The notes beneath the pieces were generated by a model. That model saw only the letters and a program-made list of their open reading frames with translations. It ran no database searches and was not told the DNA's origin. This document shows positions 1-8,550 of a stretch of DNA of 64,000 bases, in pieces. This stretch comes from Gammaproteobacteria bacterium (lineage in GTDB: Bacteria; Pseudomonadota; Gammaproteobacteria; JAJFKG01), in NCBI GenBank assembly GCA_021773335.1, contig JAJFKG010000051.1, positions 62,001 to 126,000 on the forward strand, read 5' to 3'. The position numbers were made by a program, and so were the translations under genes. How positions within the stretch are numbered: the stretch's first letter is position 1; each line of letters starts with the position of its first letter.

Positions 1-10
1 AGGTTATTTC

Positions 11-766
11 ATGGCAAAAGGATTATTCTCGCCGCATGAAGTTGCGCATTATCGACAGCTATTAGTAAAGCATTCGCAATTGGACGATGAAGCTTATGGT
101 GCTCGTCGGAATTGGACTCAAGCTGATGGTGTAACGCAGAATAAAGATTTTTGGCCACTAATTTATAATGAGAATTTGCTCACCGTACTTAAGCAGTTAG
201 TGCCGACTATGCCGATGTATTTACAGTATTCTGATTTACATGTCCATTATGATTCTGTCGGTTGGCATAAAGACATACATTATAATCCCCAAGCAGTAGG
301 TAGCGATGATAAAAAAATAGGTGCGCTGCGAGTAGCAATGTATTTTCAATCTTATGCCGAGAGCCATTTCAAAATGGGGGTGGTGCCACGTTCGCATCGT
401 CATTCTGCTTTGCTCAACACGCTAGAATATAAGGCTTGGTCGTTGTATCGCCGCTATACAGGTAAATTACCTTTTTGTTATTTTACTCTACGGCCCAAGT
501 GGTTTGAAATTGAGGCAGGGGACTGTTTGATTTTTGATACTCGCCTGCTGCACACAGGCTCAAGTATTATTGGCCCTAAATATTCAATCTATCTGGGGTA
601 TGGTGAAGACGGGAATAAATTGAGCCAAAGGCAAGTGGAATACCTCCATGAGCGTGAGGATTTACACTATGGTGAGTGTCCAACGGAGCTTATTAGCCTT
701 TTACAAGAAAAAAACTTAGCTTCGCAATATATCGTTGATAGAGTTACTGAGCAGCAGGGTGCTTAA
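11..766 (+). CDS. Phytanoyl-CoA dioxygenase (PhyH) family protein
   Basis: A 251-residue protein of the Fe(II)/2-oxoglutarate-dependent PhyH family, which hydroxylates small molecules or sugars. The iron-binding pattern is visible as a His-x-Asp in WHKDIHYN (about residues 85-93) and a distal His in RLLHTGSS (near residue 178), in a cupin-like core. There is no signal peptide, so it should be cytosolic. It opens a run of closely spaced plus-strand sugar genes (25 bases before the next start), so it may modify the sugar or a lipid made by that cluster; the substrate is unknown. The ATG at 11 has a purine-rich AGG just before it, but the cluster may extend left of the window. The family call is fairly sure; the role is inference. 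Confidence 0.75.
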   Translation: MAKGLFSPHEVAHYRQLLVKHSQLDDEAYGARRNWTQADGVTQNKDFWPLIYNENLLTVLKQLVPTMPMYLQYSDLHVHYDSVGWHKDIHYNPQAVGSDDKKIGALRVAMYFQSYAESHFKMGVVPRSHRHSALLNTLEYKAWSLYRRYTGKLPFCYFTLRPKWFEIEAGDCLIFDTRLLHTGSSIIGPKYSIYLGYGEDGNKLSQRQVEYLHEREDLHYGECPTELISLLQEKNLASQYIVDRVTEQQGA

Positions 767-791
767 TATTTAACAACCCCTTGGGATAGCT

Positions 792-1751
792 ATGCAACAA
801 ACACCCACGATCAGTGTCATCATTAATTGCTATAATTCTGAGCAATATTTGTGCGAAGCACTCGATTCAGTTTATACTCAAACTTTTTCCGACTGGGAAA
901 TAATTTTCTTTGATAATAACTCGACGGATGGTAGTGCAAAAATAGCACAGCTCCATGCTAGTCATCAGGATGGCAAACTTAAATACATCAAAAATGATAA
1001 AACTGTTTTATTGGGTGAAGCGCGTAACTTGGCGGTCGCACAAGCATCTGGACAATATGTGGCCTTTCTCGATTGTGATGATCTTTGGTTGCCTGAAAAG
1101 CTAGAGAAGCAATTGGCGCAATTACAGCAGCCATCTAGCAGGCCTTGGGGGATGTGTTTTACTGATGCCATGCGTGTCGACGCCCAAGGTCATGATTTAT
1201 TGTCTTATTCGCACGAGAAAAAGCCCCATAGTGGTAACGTCTATCAGCAATTACTTTACTATCCTTTCATTGCTTGCTCGGCTTGTATGGTTGATACCGC
1301 AGTTTTAAGGGCTAGTGGTGGTTTCGATCCGAGTTTTCACTACGTAGAAGAATGGGATGTGTGGCTTAAAGTGGCAAAAAACCGCGACGTGGCATTTGTT
1401 GACCAAGAATTGACTAAAATTAGGATTCATTCCAGTAATGTTTCTAGGGATTTGACTAGTCAATACCAGGAAAGGCTACGCCTGGCTGAGGTAGTTATGC
1501 AGCGTGATAGCCAGGCACGTAAGATTTGTAAAAAGGCCATGAAAATGGTGCACATACAGTATAAAATTAGCAGCTTGTTGTTGGCAGAGAACCTGAAGCA
1601 AAGGCTCAGTCTGGGGCTAGAGCTGCTGTTTAAGATGCTGATGGCGCCTTTGATATCCTTGAGTATTATGCGCAAGTATCTTAATCTGAGTGTCTATCGC
1701 GCATTTAGAAAGAAATACATGTCAAGAGAGACTTGTTTGGCCAAAGAGTAA
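792..1751 (+). CDS. Family 2 glycosyltransferase
   Basis: A 319-residue GT-A fold glycosyltransferase. The N-terminus has the GT2 nucleotide-binding start (SVIINCYNSEQYL) and the FFDNNSTDGS element. A metal-binding acidic motif (FLDCDD) lies near residue 95, and an EEWDVWLK acceptor-site segment follows near residue 200. The C-terminal 70 residues are basic and hydrophobic and probably hold it at the inner membrane. GT2 enzymes move a sugar from a nucleotide-sugar to a lipid- or glycan-linked acceptor. Placed just before a polyprenyl-phosphate transferase, it probably extends the lipid-linked unit made by this cluster. Donor and acceptor cannot be read from the sequence. Confidence 0.85.
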   Translation: MQQTPTISVIINCYNSEQYLCEALDSVYTQTFSDWEIIFFDNNSTDGSAKIAQLHASHQDGKLKYIKNDKTVLLGEARNLAVAQASGQYVAFLDCDDLWLPEKLEKQLAQLQQPSSRPWGMCFTDAMRVDAQGHDLLSYSHEKKPHSGNVYQQLLYYPFIACSACMVDTAVLRASGGFDPSFHYVEEWDVWLKVAKNRDVAFVDQELTKIRIHSSNVSRDLTSQYQERLRLAEVVMQRDSQARKICKKAMKMVHIQYKISSLLLAENLKQRLSLGLELLFKMLMAPLISLSIMRKYLNLSVYRAFRKKYMSRETCLAKE

Positions 1752-1759
1752 CTGCGTTA

Positions 1760-2776
1760 ATGAATCACCTTCTTATATTGCTATTTGTTCCCGTAGCATC
1801 TTTTATAGCTAGTTATTTTTACCCTAGTTTTGCTGTAAAATTTGGTTTGGTTGCGGAGCCTAATTTTCGCAGTTTACATTCTAATGTAACACCCCGTGGA
1901 GCGGGTATCATTGCTGCCGTGATTGTATTGCTGACGCTTGCTGTATTAGGGCGGCAACATTTTTTCTCAAACCGAGTGTTTATTACTCTCTTCTACGGTG
2001 GAATTTTGGTAAGTATCGTCGGATTTTTAGATGATCGCTATGATCTATCAGCGCGCTTGCGTTTCGTGACTCAGATTATTATTGCGGTTGCACTGTGTGT
2101 TTGTTTTGGCGCTTCTCCTCCACTTAAGCTTGGATTTGCAACCGTATCTTTAGGGTGGTTCGGTGCTTTCATCGCAGTGTTTGCTTTAGTGTGGTTTTAT
2201 AATTTATTTAATTTCATCGATGGTATTGACGGGATGGCGATTTCAGCGGTGATTTTTACTAGTACGACAATGGCGACGTTTTTTTATTTGCACCATGATG
2301 TGGAACTTTCATTATTACTGCTCATTCTTGGCTGTGCGAACATTGGCTTGCTAATTTTTAACTGGCCGCCAGCGCGCGTGTTCTTGGGCGAGTCTGGTTC
2401 CAGTTTTAATTCTTTTATGCTGTCCGCGATCATTTTAGCTTCGCTATGGAAGCCAACACCAATGCTTTGGGTGTGGTTAATCGTATTTGCGTATTACTTT
2501 ACAGATACGACAATGACGACCTGCACACGTATGATTAAATACCCTAAGACTTGGTATCACCCACATCGCAGCCACGCTTACCAAAATCTTGCGCGTATTA
2601 GTGATAATCACTTAAAGATACTCAGTTTGGTTTGGGCCGTCAATTTAGTATGGTTATTGCCTTTAGCAATAGCGGCGTACTGTTTTCCGCAGTGGGGTGG
2701 TTTACTTTGTTTGCTTGCATATATCCCTCTAATTATCTTTGTCTATAAATTCGGACCTCTATATGAAGACAAATAG
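1760..2776 (+). CDS. Polyprenyl-phosphate sugar-1-phosphate transferase (GT4, WecA/WbpL type)
   Basis: A multi-span membrane protein of about 338 residues in the MraY/WecA/WbpL family. These enzymes start O-antigen or glycan assembly by placing a sugar-1-phosphate on undecaprenyl phosphate at the inner membrane. Visible motifs are TPRGAG near the N-terminus, DDRYDLSARLR, NLFNFIDGIDG, VFLGESGSS and the late HPHRSHAYQ motif typical of WbpL-like members. The usual Asp of the FLGD loop is Glu here. The frame opens at a TTG at 1733, overlapping the previous gene, but the ATG at 1760 directly precedes the first hydrophobic segment and was preferred. The transferred sugar is unknown. Confidence 0.85.
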   Translation: MNHLLILLFVPVASFIASYFYPSFAVKFGLVAEPNFRSLHSNVTPRGAGIIAAVIVLLTLAVLGRQHFFSNRVFITLFYGGILVSIVGFLDDRYDLSARLRFVTQIIIAVALCVCFGASPPLKLGFATVSLGWFGAFIAVFALVWFYNLFNFIDGIDGMAISAVIFTSTTMATFFYLHHDVELSLLLLILGCANIGLLIFNWPPARVFLGESGSSFNSFMLSAIILASLWKPTPMLWVWLIVFAYYFTDTTMTTCTRMIKYPKTWYHPHRSHAYQNLARISDNHLKILSLVWAVNLVWLLPLAIAAYCFPQWGGLLCLLAYIPLIIFVYKFGPLYEDK

Positions 2777-3791
2777 TGAAAAACTAGGTATAGCGGTTTG
2801 GGGTTTAGGACGGCATGCGCTAAAAAATGTTTTGCCTGCAATCATAAAGAGTTCTCATCTGAAATTACGCGGTGTGCATACTCGGCAAACACAAAAGGCT
2901 ATAGACGTTGCTAATCAGTATGACTGTGAAGTATGGAGTAATGCTGATGATATGCTACAAGATACAGCGGTTGATATTATTTATTTAGCCACAGCAACGG
3001 GTTTGCATTTCGAACAGGGCAAACAAGTGTTGTGCGCAGGCAAGCACCTTGTATGTGAAAAATCGTTGACGCATGAACCAGAACAATCGCTTGCATTAAT
3101 TGATCTTGCAGAGCAAAAGCAGCGTATTCTCTGCGAAGCCTTTATGTATCAATATCACCCACAATTTCAGCAGTTAAAGAGGCTAGTGAAACATGCTAAT
3201 TTTGGTAAGGTATCGAGTATTGCTTGTTACTTCGGTATTCCTGAAAGTGTGCCACCAGGTTTTCGTGCTGAGCAAGGACTAGGAGGCGGCGCTCTATTGG
3301 ATGTGGGCGGTTATACCTTATCTGCGGTGTTACAGTTGTTAGATGAGGTGCCGCAGCTTATGCTAGCGGAAGTCGATTATCAATCCCAAGCTGTTGATAT
3401 AACGGGGGTTGCAAGTTTACGGTTTGGAACAGGCCAGCACGCTTATGTAAATTGGGGATATAATCGCGCTTACCAAGCACAAATACAGGTGTGGGGTCAG
3501 CAGCAGTCAATATTTGCCGATAAGATTTTTTCAAAGCCTGATAATTTTTCTCCCCGGATTATGGTGCGCAATCAATTTGGTGATGCACAGACAATTGAAG
3601 TCGAGGCAGCGAATAGCTTTGTGTGTATGTTTGCCACGATATATGAAGCTTATTTTAATCTTCCACAACGCTTGTATCTTTACCATGAAGCCAGGCAACA
3701 GGCCGAGTTGATGAGGGCGGTGATGGCTGGCGTTAGTGAGTTAAACAATAATTCTGAATCAAATTTAATCAAACAGGTTTTGCATGGTTAA
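2763..3791 (+). CDS. Gfo/Idh/MocA family NAD(P)-dependent oxidoreductase
   Basis: About 342 residues. The N-terminal Rossmann domain has the GxGxxA-like dinucleotide loop (VWGLGRHALKN) and the CEKSLTHE segment that normally carries the catalytic Lys. The C-terminal Gfo/Idh domain holds GGGALLDVGGY. Members oxidise or reduce sugars, inositols or sugar nucleotides. The frame opens at TTG 2739, but the ATG at 2763 gives a normal N-terminus; either start overlaps the preceding membrane-protein gene, suggesting translational coupling. Campylobacter legionaminic-acid loci also carry a Gfo/Idh gene (ptmF), so a precursor-sugar role is plausible but unproven. Confidence 0.82.
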   Translation: MKTNSEKLGIAVWGLGRHALKNVLPAIIKSSHLKLRGVHTRQTQKAIDVANQYDCEVWSNADDMLQDTAVDIIYLATATGLHFEQGKQVLCAGKHLVCEKSLTHEPEQSLALIDLAEQKQRILCEAFMYQYHPQFQQLKRLVKHANFGKVSSIACYFGIPESVPPGFRAEQGLGGGALLDVGGYTLSAVLQLLDEVPQLMLAEVDYQSQAVDITGVASLRFGTGQHAYVNWGYNRAYQAQIQVWGQQQSIFADKIFSKPDNFSPRIMVRNQFGDAQTIEVEAANSFVCMFATIYEAYFNLPQRLYLYHEARQQAELMRAVMAGVSELNNNSESNLIKQVLHG

Positions 3792-4362
3792 AAGTACTCA
3801 AATACTCCCGCCAATTGATAGCGTACATACCATTGTCTTTGATTTTGACGGGGTATTCACGGATAATCGAGTCTATTTAAATCAAGCTGGCATCGAAAGC
3901 GTCTGCTGTGACCGCCGTGATGGTTTGGCTATTGATTTTCTAAGAAAATATCAGCAGTTAGGTAAGTTACAAGCAGAGATTTTTATTCTCTCTACGGAAA
4001 CTAATCCGGTTGTCGAAGCGCGCGCTAGCAAGTTGAAATTACCGTGTAAAATTGGCGTTAAAGGTAAGTTGAATTTCTTAGAAATTTATTTTGCAGAAAA
4101 ATTTGCGGGCCAATCTGTGCAAGCCTCAGATGCCTTTGCTGGGTTAGTTTACTTGGGCAACGATTTAAATGATTTAGCGGTGATGGCAAAGGCTGGATTT
4201 TCGGTCGCGCCACAAGATGCGCATGAGAAAGTTAAACAGCAGGCCTCGCTGGTATTACCACATAATGGTGGCGATGCCTTTGTAAGAAATTTTGTGGAAC
4301 ATTTTTTAAGAATCGATGAATTAACAGTAGGAGAGATTAATGAGTTTATTTTTAATAGCTGA
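3784..4362 (+). CDS. KdsC-like HAD phosphatase
   Basis: A 192-residue HAD hydrolase of the small capless KdsC type. Motif I FDFDGVFTDN (near residue 20) carries the nucleophile Asp, LSTET supplies the motif II Ser/Thr, the Lys of VKGK is motif III, and LGNDLND is the Mg-binding motif IV. KdsC removes the 8-phosphate of Kdo-8-P; relatives dephosphorylate sialic or KDN 9-phosphates. It overlaps the oxidoreductase before it by 8 bases and the NeuB-like synthase after it by 23 bases, so the three are probably one transcript. The position beside NeuB suggests it removes a phosphate from the condensation product. The exact substrate is inference. Confidence 0.83.
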   Translation: MVKSTQILPPIDSVHTIVFDFDGVFTDNRVYLNQAGIESVCCDRRDGLAIDFLRKYQQLGKLQAEIFILSTETNPVVEARASKLKLPCKIGVKGKLNFLEIYFAEKFAGQSVQASDAFAGLVYLGNDLNDLAVMAKAGFSVAPQDAHEKVKQQASLVLPHNGGDAFVRNFVEHFLRIDELTVGEINEFIFNS

Positions 4363-5179
4363 GATAGGGATTAATCACAATGGCGATATGAAGATCGCTA
4401 AGCAGTTAATTGATGAAGCGCATGCCGCGGGTTTTGATGCGGTTAAATTTCAAAAACGTACGATTGATATTGTATATACTCAAGAATATTTAGCGGGCCA
4501 TCGTGACAGTCCTTGGGGTACGACTCAGCGCGAACAAAAAGAAGGCCTAGAATTTGGCTTAGAAGAGTATAAAGAAATTGATCGCTACTGTAAGGAATTA
4601 GGCATTCAATGGTCAGCATCGGCATGGGATGTGGAGTCACAAAAATTCTTACAACAGTTTGATTTGCCATTCAACAAAGTTGCCTCAGCAATGTTAGGCC
4701 ATAAGCCATTATTAGCTGAAATTGCTACAGAAGGGCGCAAAACCTTTATTTCAACGGGTATGGCGACTATGCAAGAAATTGATGACGTCGTTGAACTTTT
4801 CAAGAAAGCAAATTGCCCCTATGAATTGATGCATTGCAATAGTACTTATCCGATGAAAGAAGAAGATGCAAATTTAATGATGATCCCTGCTTTGAGTCAC
4901 CGTTATCACTGTAACGTTGGTTACTCAGGCCATGAGGCTTGTTTGTTGAAGGTCAGCTTATTGGCGGTTGCAGTAGGTGCCACTTCAATTGAGCGTCACA
5001 TTACGCTAGATAGAGCAATGTATGGTTCAGACCAAGCGGCTTCCGTAGAAGTGCATGCGTTACGTGGTTTTGTCGAGTCAGTACGCAAAGTACCAGCCAT
5101 TTTAGGAACTGGCGTTAAAAATATCACTGAAGCGGAAAAATCCGTGCGTGAAAAATTACGTCTCGAAGTTGAAGCGTAG
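4340..5179 (+). CDS. NeuB-like nonulosonic acid synthase without a SAF domain
   Basis: A 279-residue TIM-barrel synthase of the NeuB/SpsE family, which condenses phosphoenolpyruvate with a six-carbon sugar to make a nine-carbon keto acid such as sialic, legionaminic or KDN. Visible are AEIGINHNGD at the N-terminus, DAVKFQKRT, KVASAML, FISTGMAT, MHCNSTYP and GYSGHE, with ERHITLDR near the C-terminal end of the barrel. Typical NeuB is about 340-350 residues with a C-terminal antifreeze-like SAF domain; that domain is absent because the protein stops shortly after the barrel. The start overlaps the phosphatase gene and has GGAGAG before it. Confidence 0.88.
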   Translation: MSLFLIAEIGINHNGDMKIAKQLIDEAHAAGFDAVKFQKRTIDIVYTQEYLAGHRDSPWGTTQREQKEGLEFGLEEYKEIDRYCKELGIQWSASAWDVESQKFLQQFDLPFNKVASAMLGHKPLLAEIATEGRKTFISTGMATMQEIDDVVELFKKANCPYELMHCNSTYPMKEEDANLMMIPALSHRYHCNVGYSGHEACLLKVSLLAVAVGATSIERHITLDRAMYGSDQAASVEVHALRGFVESVRKVPAILGTGVKNITEAEKSVREKLRLEVEA

Positions 5180-5210
5180 ATCTCGGTAATGACAATCTTT
5201 GCAAGCCACT

Positions 5211-5936
5211 ATGACAAATAACATTGCTATAATCGCAGCGCGTGGCGGCTCTAAAGGCTTGCCACGCAAAAATATCTTAGATTTTTGTGGTAAACCCTTA
5301 CTCGCCTGGACTATCGAGCAAGCCTTAGGATGCAAGTCGATCAGCTCCGTGTGGGTCACATCTGATTGTCAGGAAATTCTCAGTATTGCTGAAGCATTTG
5401 GAGCAAATTGCGTCGAGCGACCAACTGAGTTAGCGACAGACCAATCATCGTCTGAAGCTGCTTGGCTACACGCTATTAATCAAATTGAAAAAAATGAGCC
5501 ACAGATTGATGCAGTGGTTGCCTTACAGGCGACGTCTCCTTTACGTGAGGTAAGTGATCTCGAGCAAGGCCTACAGGCGTTTTATACGCAGGCTTGCGAC
5601 TCATTATTCAGTGCGGCTGAGATAGATGATTTTTTGATTTGGGAAAAAGCAGGCAACCAGCAACTTAACGCGTTGAATTACCAGCCTGAAAATCGCGGTA
5701 GGCGCCAAGACCGCAAGCCCCAGTATTTAGAAAATGGTTCCTTTTATATAGTTAAACCTGAATTGTTGCATCAGCAAAATAATCGCTTGGGTGGCAAAGT
5801 CGGCATGTCATTGATGGCATTTTGGAAAAGTTTTGAAATTGATGGTCGCGATGATTTCAGTTTGTGTGAAGCGATATTTAAGAATTTTTTACTTAATTTG
5901 CGAGCCAGCGAAAAAACACATGAGGTAGCAGTATGA
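5211..5936 (+). CDS. Acylneuraminate (CMP-sugar) cytidylyltransferase, NeuA-like
   Basis: About 241 residues of the NeuA/KdsB-type nucleotidyltransferase family, which activates nonulosonic acids with CTP. The nucleotide-binding signature IIAARGGSKGLPRKN sits at the N-terminus, followed by ERPTELA and LQATSPLR. It starts 31 bases after the NeuB-like gene; the ATG at 5211 was chosen over an in-frame TTG at 5199. It should act in the cytosol, giving a CMP-sugar for a transferase. The pairing with NeuB makes the nonulosonic acid reading firm, although which acid is activated cannot be told. The last bases overlap the aminotransferase start. Confidence 0.87.
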   Translation: MTNNIAIIAARGGSKGLPRKNILDFCGKPLLAWTIEQALGCKSISSVWVTSDCQEILSIAEAFGANCVERPTELATDQSSSEAAWLHAINQIEKNEPQIDAVVALQATSPLREVSDLEQGLQAFYTQACDSLFSAAEIDDFLIWEKAGNQQLNALNYQPENRGRRQDRKPQYLENGSFYIVKPELLHQQNNRLGGKVGMSLMAFWKSFEIDGRDDFSLCEAIFKNFLLNLRASEKTHEVAV

Positions 5937-6940
5937 GCCAGCAAGGCAAACAAGGCCGTGTCGTATGGATGAATGGCGAGCTTGTCCCAGAAAAAGAAGC
6001 GAAAATTTCAATTTATGATTCAGCATTAATGTTTGGTGATACTGTTTTTGAAATGACGCGCTCATTCAATAAAAAACAATTTAAGTTACGTGAACATTTA
6101 GAAAGACTTTATGCTTCGATTAAATTTACCCATATTCCTTTGAAAATGACCATTGATGAAATGGCAGCAGCATGTCACGAAGTACAAAAGATTAATGAGC
6201 CTTTTTTCGATGAGCATGATGAACACCGTTTAATGATCAATGTGACGCGTGGTCCTTTGAGTTTATATTCAGATATTTTTGATGGCCAGTTAGAACCGAT
6301 GGTAGTGATAGCGGATTTCCCATTAAAATGGACAGTGGCAGGCATGGGTGAATTATTGGATGACGGTATCAACGCAGTGATTCCGTCGCAGCGTGCGATT
6401 CCAGCCTCTTTATTGGAACCTAAAGTCAAAAATAGAAGCCGTATCCATTATTTGATGGCTAATATTGAAGTATCGCAGTGCAAAGGCAAAAATAATATGG
6501 CGTTGCTGCTGGATCCTGATGGTTTCATTACAGAGGGCACAGGTGATAACTTCTTTATTGTCAAAGATAATGTGATTATCACGCCTGAACCAAGAAACAT
6601 TTTGCGAGGTATTAGTCGCGCCTATATTTTCGAGCTCGCCGAGCAGCTAGGCTTAGCCTGTGTAGAAAGAAATATTGAACCCTATGATGTCTTGACTGCG
6701 GATGAAGCATTTATGACGGCAACACCATTTTGCATGTTGCCCGTTACTAAGTTGAATGGTGGTGTTATTGGGGATGGCAAAGTGGGCCCAATGTTTGAAA
6801 AGTTGATTACGCAATGGAGTAGCAATGTTGGTGTAGACATTAAAGCACAGTTATATCAGTTTTCTACTGAGGTTGCACAACGCAAAGAAGGTGTAAAGGG
6901 CGCATCACCCTACCAATTTTCTGAAGAAACTCATGCTTGA
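5933..6940 (+). CDS. PLP aminotransferase, class IV (BCAT/D-amino-acid type)
   Basis: A 335-residue fold-type IV PLP enzyme. The N-terminal VVWMNGELVP and MFGDTVFEMTRSF segments, the probable Schiff-base Lys166 in the PKVKNRSR region, and the EGTGDNFFIV and MTATPF cofactor-site loops all match branched-chain or D-amino-acid aminotransferases. It begins by a 4-base overlap with the NeuA-like gene and overlaps the next gene by 8 bases, so it belongs to the sugar operon and is not an isolated ilvE. Class IV enzymes are unusual for sugar amination, which is normally done by DegT/DnrJ fold-type I enzymes. It may aminate a small keto substrate that is then attached, or the sugar itself. Confidence 0.85.
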   Translation: MSQQGKQGRVVWMNGELVPEKEAKISIYDSALMFGDTVFEMTRSFNKKQFKLREHLERLYASIKFTHIPLKMTIDEMAAACHEVQKINEPFFDEHDEHRLMINVTRGPLSLYSDIFDGQLEPMVVIADFPLKWTVAGMGELLDDGINAVIPSQRAIPASLLEPKVKNRSRIHYLMANIEVSQCKGKNNMALLLDPDGFITEGTGDNFFIVKDNVIITPEPRNILRGISRAYIFELAEQLGLACVERNIEPYDVLTADEAFMTATPFCMLPVTKLNGGVIGDGKVGPMFEKLITQWSSNVGVDIKAQLYQFSTEVAQRKEGVKGASPYQFSEETHA

Positions 6941-7790
6941 TAATATTGGCTTTATGCAAGGGCGGTTGTCGCCATTAGTCGGCGGACGTATTCAAGCCTT
7001 TCCACAACAGCATTGGCGCGATGAATTTGCTCTAGCAAATAAGCTAAGTCTGCGCAAGATGGAGTGGACCCTAGACCAAGAAGGCTTGTATGCAAACCCA
7101 TTGATGACACAAGCTGGGCGCGAAGAAATACGTGCTTTAATGCAACAACATCAGTTGAGTATTCCTTCTTTAACTGGTGATTGCTTTATGCAGGCGCCAT
7201 TTTACAAGGCAAAATCTGCAGCGCTGAAAACACAATTGTTGAATGATTTTGCTAGTATTATTTCAGCCTGTTCTGAGCTAGAGATTCAATTTATCGTGAT
7301 GCCATTAGTTGATGATGGGCGTTTAGAAAATTTAACCCAGGAAAATGAATTACTGGCAAGCTTAATCGAGTTTGTGCCGCTGCTATCTAAGCACAAGGTG
7401 AGAATTGTTTTTGAATCTGATTATGCGCCTGCACAACTACAGTTATTCATAGCAAAGCTAGATCCACAATATTTTGGCGTTAATTATGATACAGGTAATA
7501 GTGCAGCACTTGGTTATGACCCCAATGAAGAATTTTCGGCATATGGGGATAGAATTTATAATGTTCACATTAAAGATCGGGTCTTGCATGGGACAACTGT
7601 GCCGCTAGGTGCTGGTGATACGCAATTCGAAAAGGTATTTCAGCAGTTAAAGGCTATAAACTATCGTGGCAATTACATCTTACAAACTGCCCGCGCTGAA
7701 GATGAAAAGCATGCCGAAGTGTTAGCGCAATATGTCAAACAAACATTGCAATGGTTAACAGTAACAGATGAGCAAACAGTATGGACTTAG
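6933..7790 (+). CDS. TIM-barrel sugar phosphate isomerase/epimerase
   Basis: A 285-residue protein of the xylose-isomerase-like AP-endonuclease 2 TIM-barrel family (IolE/IolI/Hyi relatives). Metal ligands are expected from the acidic and His residues in KMEWTLD, VFESD, NYDTGNS and NVHIKD, spaced around the barrel in the usual order. GYDPNEE and the closing RGNYILQTAR strand also fit. It could isomerise or epimerise a sugar or keto-sugar. It overlaps the aminotransferase before it by 8 bases and the SDR after it by 10, so translation is probably coupled. The substrate is not identifiable; a role in making the sugar condensed by the NeuB-like enzyme is inference. Confidence 0.8.
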   Translation: MLDNIGFMQGRLSPLVGGRIQAFPQQHWRDEFALANKLSLRKMEWTLDQEGLYANPLMTQAGREEIRALMQQHQLSIPSLTGDCFMQAPFYKAKSAALKTQLLNDFASIISACSELEIQFIVMPLVDDGRLENLTQENELLASLIEFVPLLSKHKVRIVFESDYAPAQLQLFIAKLDPQYFGVNYDTGNSAALGYDPNEEFSAYGDRIYNVHIKDRVLHGTTVPLGAGDTQFEKVFQQLKAINYRGNYILQTARAEDEKHAEVLAQYVKQTLQWLTVTDEQTVWT

Positions 7791-8539
7791 GATTAAAGGA
7801 TAAAGTCGCAATTGTCACCGGTTCAAGCCGAGGTATAGGTTTAGGTGTCGCAACCTTATTACAGCAAGAAGGTTGTCAAGTTGTATTGAATGGACGTAAT
7901 CAAGCTGTGCTACAAGAAGCGCGAGCAATTCTCGGTAATGAAGTATTAAGCTGCGTTGCAGATGTCAGTAAGTTAACTGATTGTCAACGCGTCATAGCGG
8001 AGACGATTAAGGCGTACGGTCAAATCGATGTCTTAGTTTGTAATGTCGGTTTGAGCCGTTCTGTGCCGCCAGGCCAAGAGACCCAATCTACTTGGGAAGC
8101 AATGTTTACGAGCAATTTTTTCCCGGCAGTGAATATGATTGAGAGTGCGCGTCCTTATTTGCGTGAACAGCAAGGTAATATTGTGTGTATAAGCTCTATT
8201 TGCGGGCAAGAAGTGATCCCGGGCGCTCCAGCGACTTATGCAACTGCAAAGGCGGCCTTGAATATGGCAGTTAAGTCCTTATCTAAGCCTTTGGGGGCGC
8301 AAGGCATACGCATTAATGCTGTGGCACCAGGCAATGTGTTATTTCCTGGTTCAGTATGGGATAAGAAAATGCAACAAGATGCGGCCACGGTCAAAACAAT
8401 GCTCGAGCGTGAAGTTGCCTTACAACGCTTAGGCACACCTGCAGAGATTGCTGATACCGTTGCATTTTTGGCATCACCAAAGTCGGCATTTACGACAGGG
8501 AGTATAGTGGTTGTCGATGGTGGTCAAGTACATAACTAA
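7781..8539 (+). CDS. Short-chain dehydrogenase/reductase (SDR)
   Basis: A 252-residue classical SDR. The dinucleotide loop TGSSRGIG lies at residues 13-20, the NVG structural motif near 90, the catalytic Ser in CISSICG near 140, and the YATAK Tyr/Lys pair near 155. The C-terminus ends FTTGSIVVVDGG, usual for 3-ketoacyl-reductase-like SDRs. It would reduce a keto group or oxidise an alcohol with NAD(P). The start overlaps the isomerase gene by 10 bases. It is one of two adjacent SDR genes of different subtype, which suggests two redox steps on the sugar. The substrate is unknown. Confidence 0.84.
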   Translation: MDLGLKDKVAIVTGSSRGIGLGVATLLQQEGCQVVLNGRNQAVLQEARAILGNEVLSCVADVSKLTDCQRVIAETIKAYGQIDVLVCNVGLSRSVPPGQETQSTWEAMFTSNFFPAVNMIESARPYLREQQGNIVCISSICGQEVIPGAPATYATAKAALNMAVKSLSKPLGAQGIRINAVAPGNVLFPGSVWDKKMQQDAATVKTMLEREVALQRLGTPAEIADTVAFLASPKSAFTTGSIVVVDGGQVHN

Positions 8540-8550
8540 TAATAAGGTTA

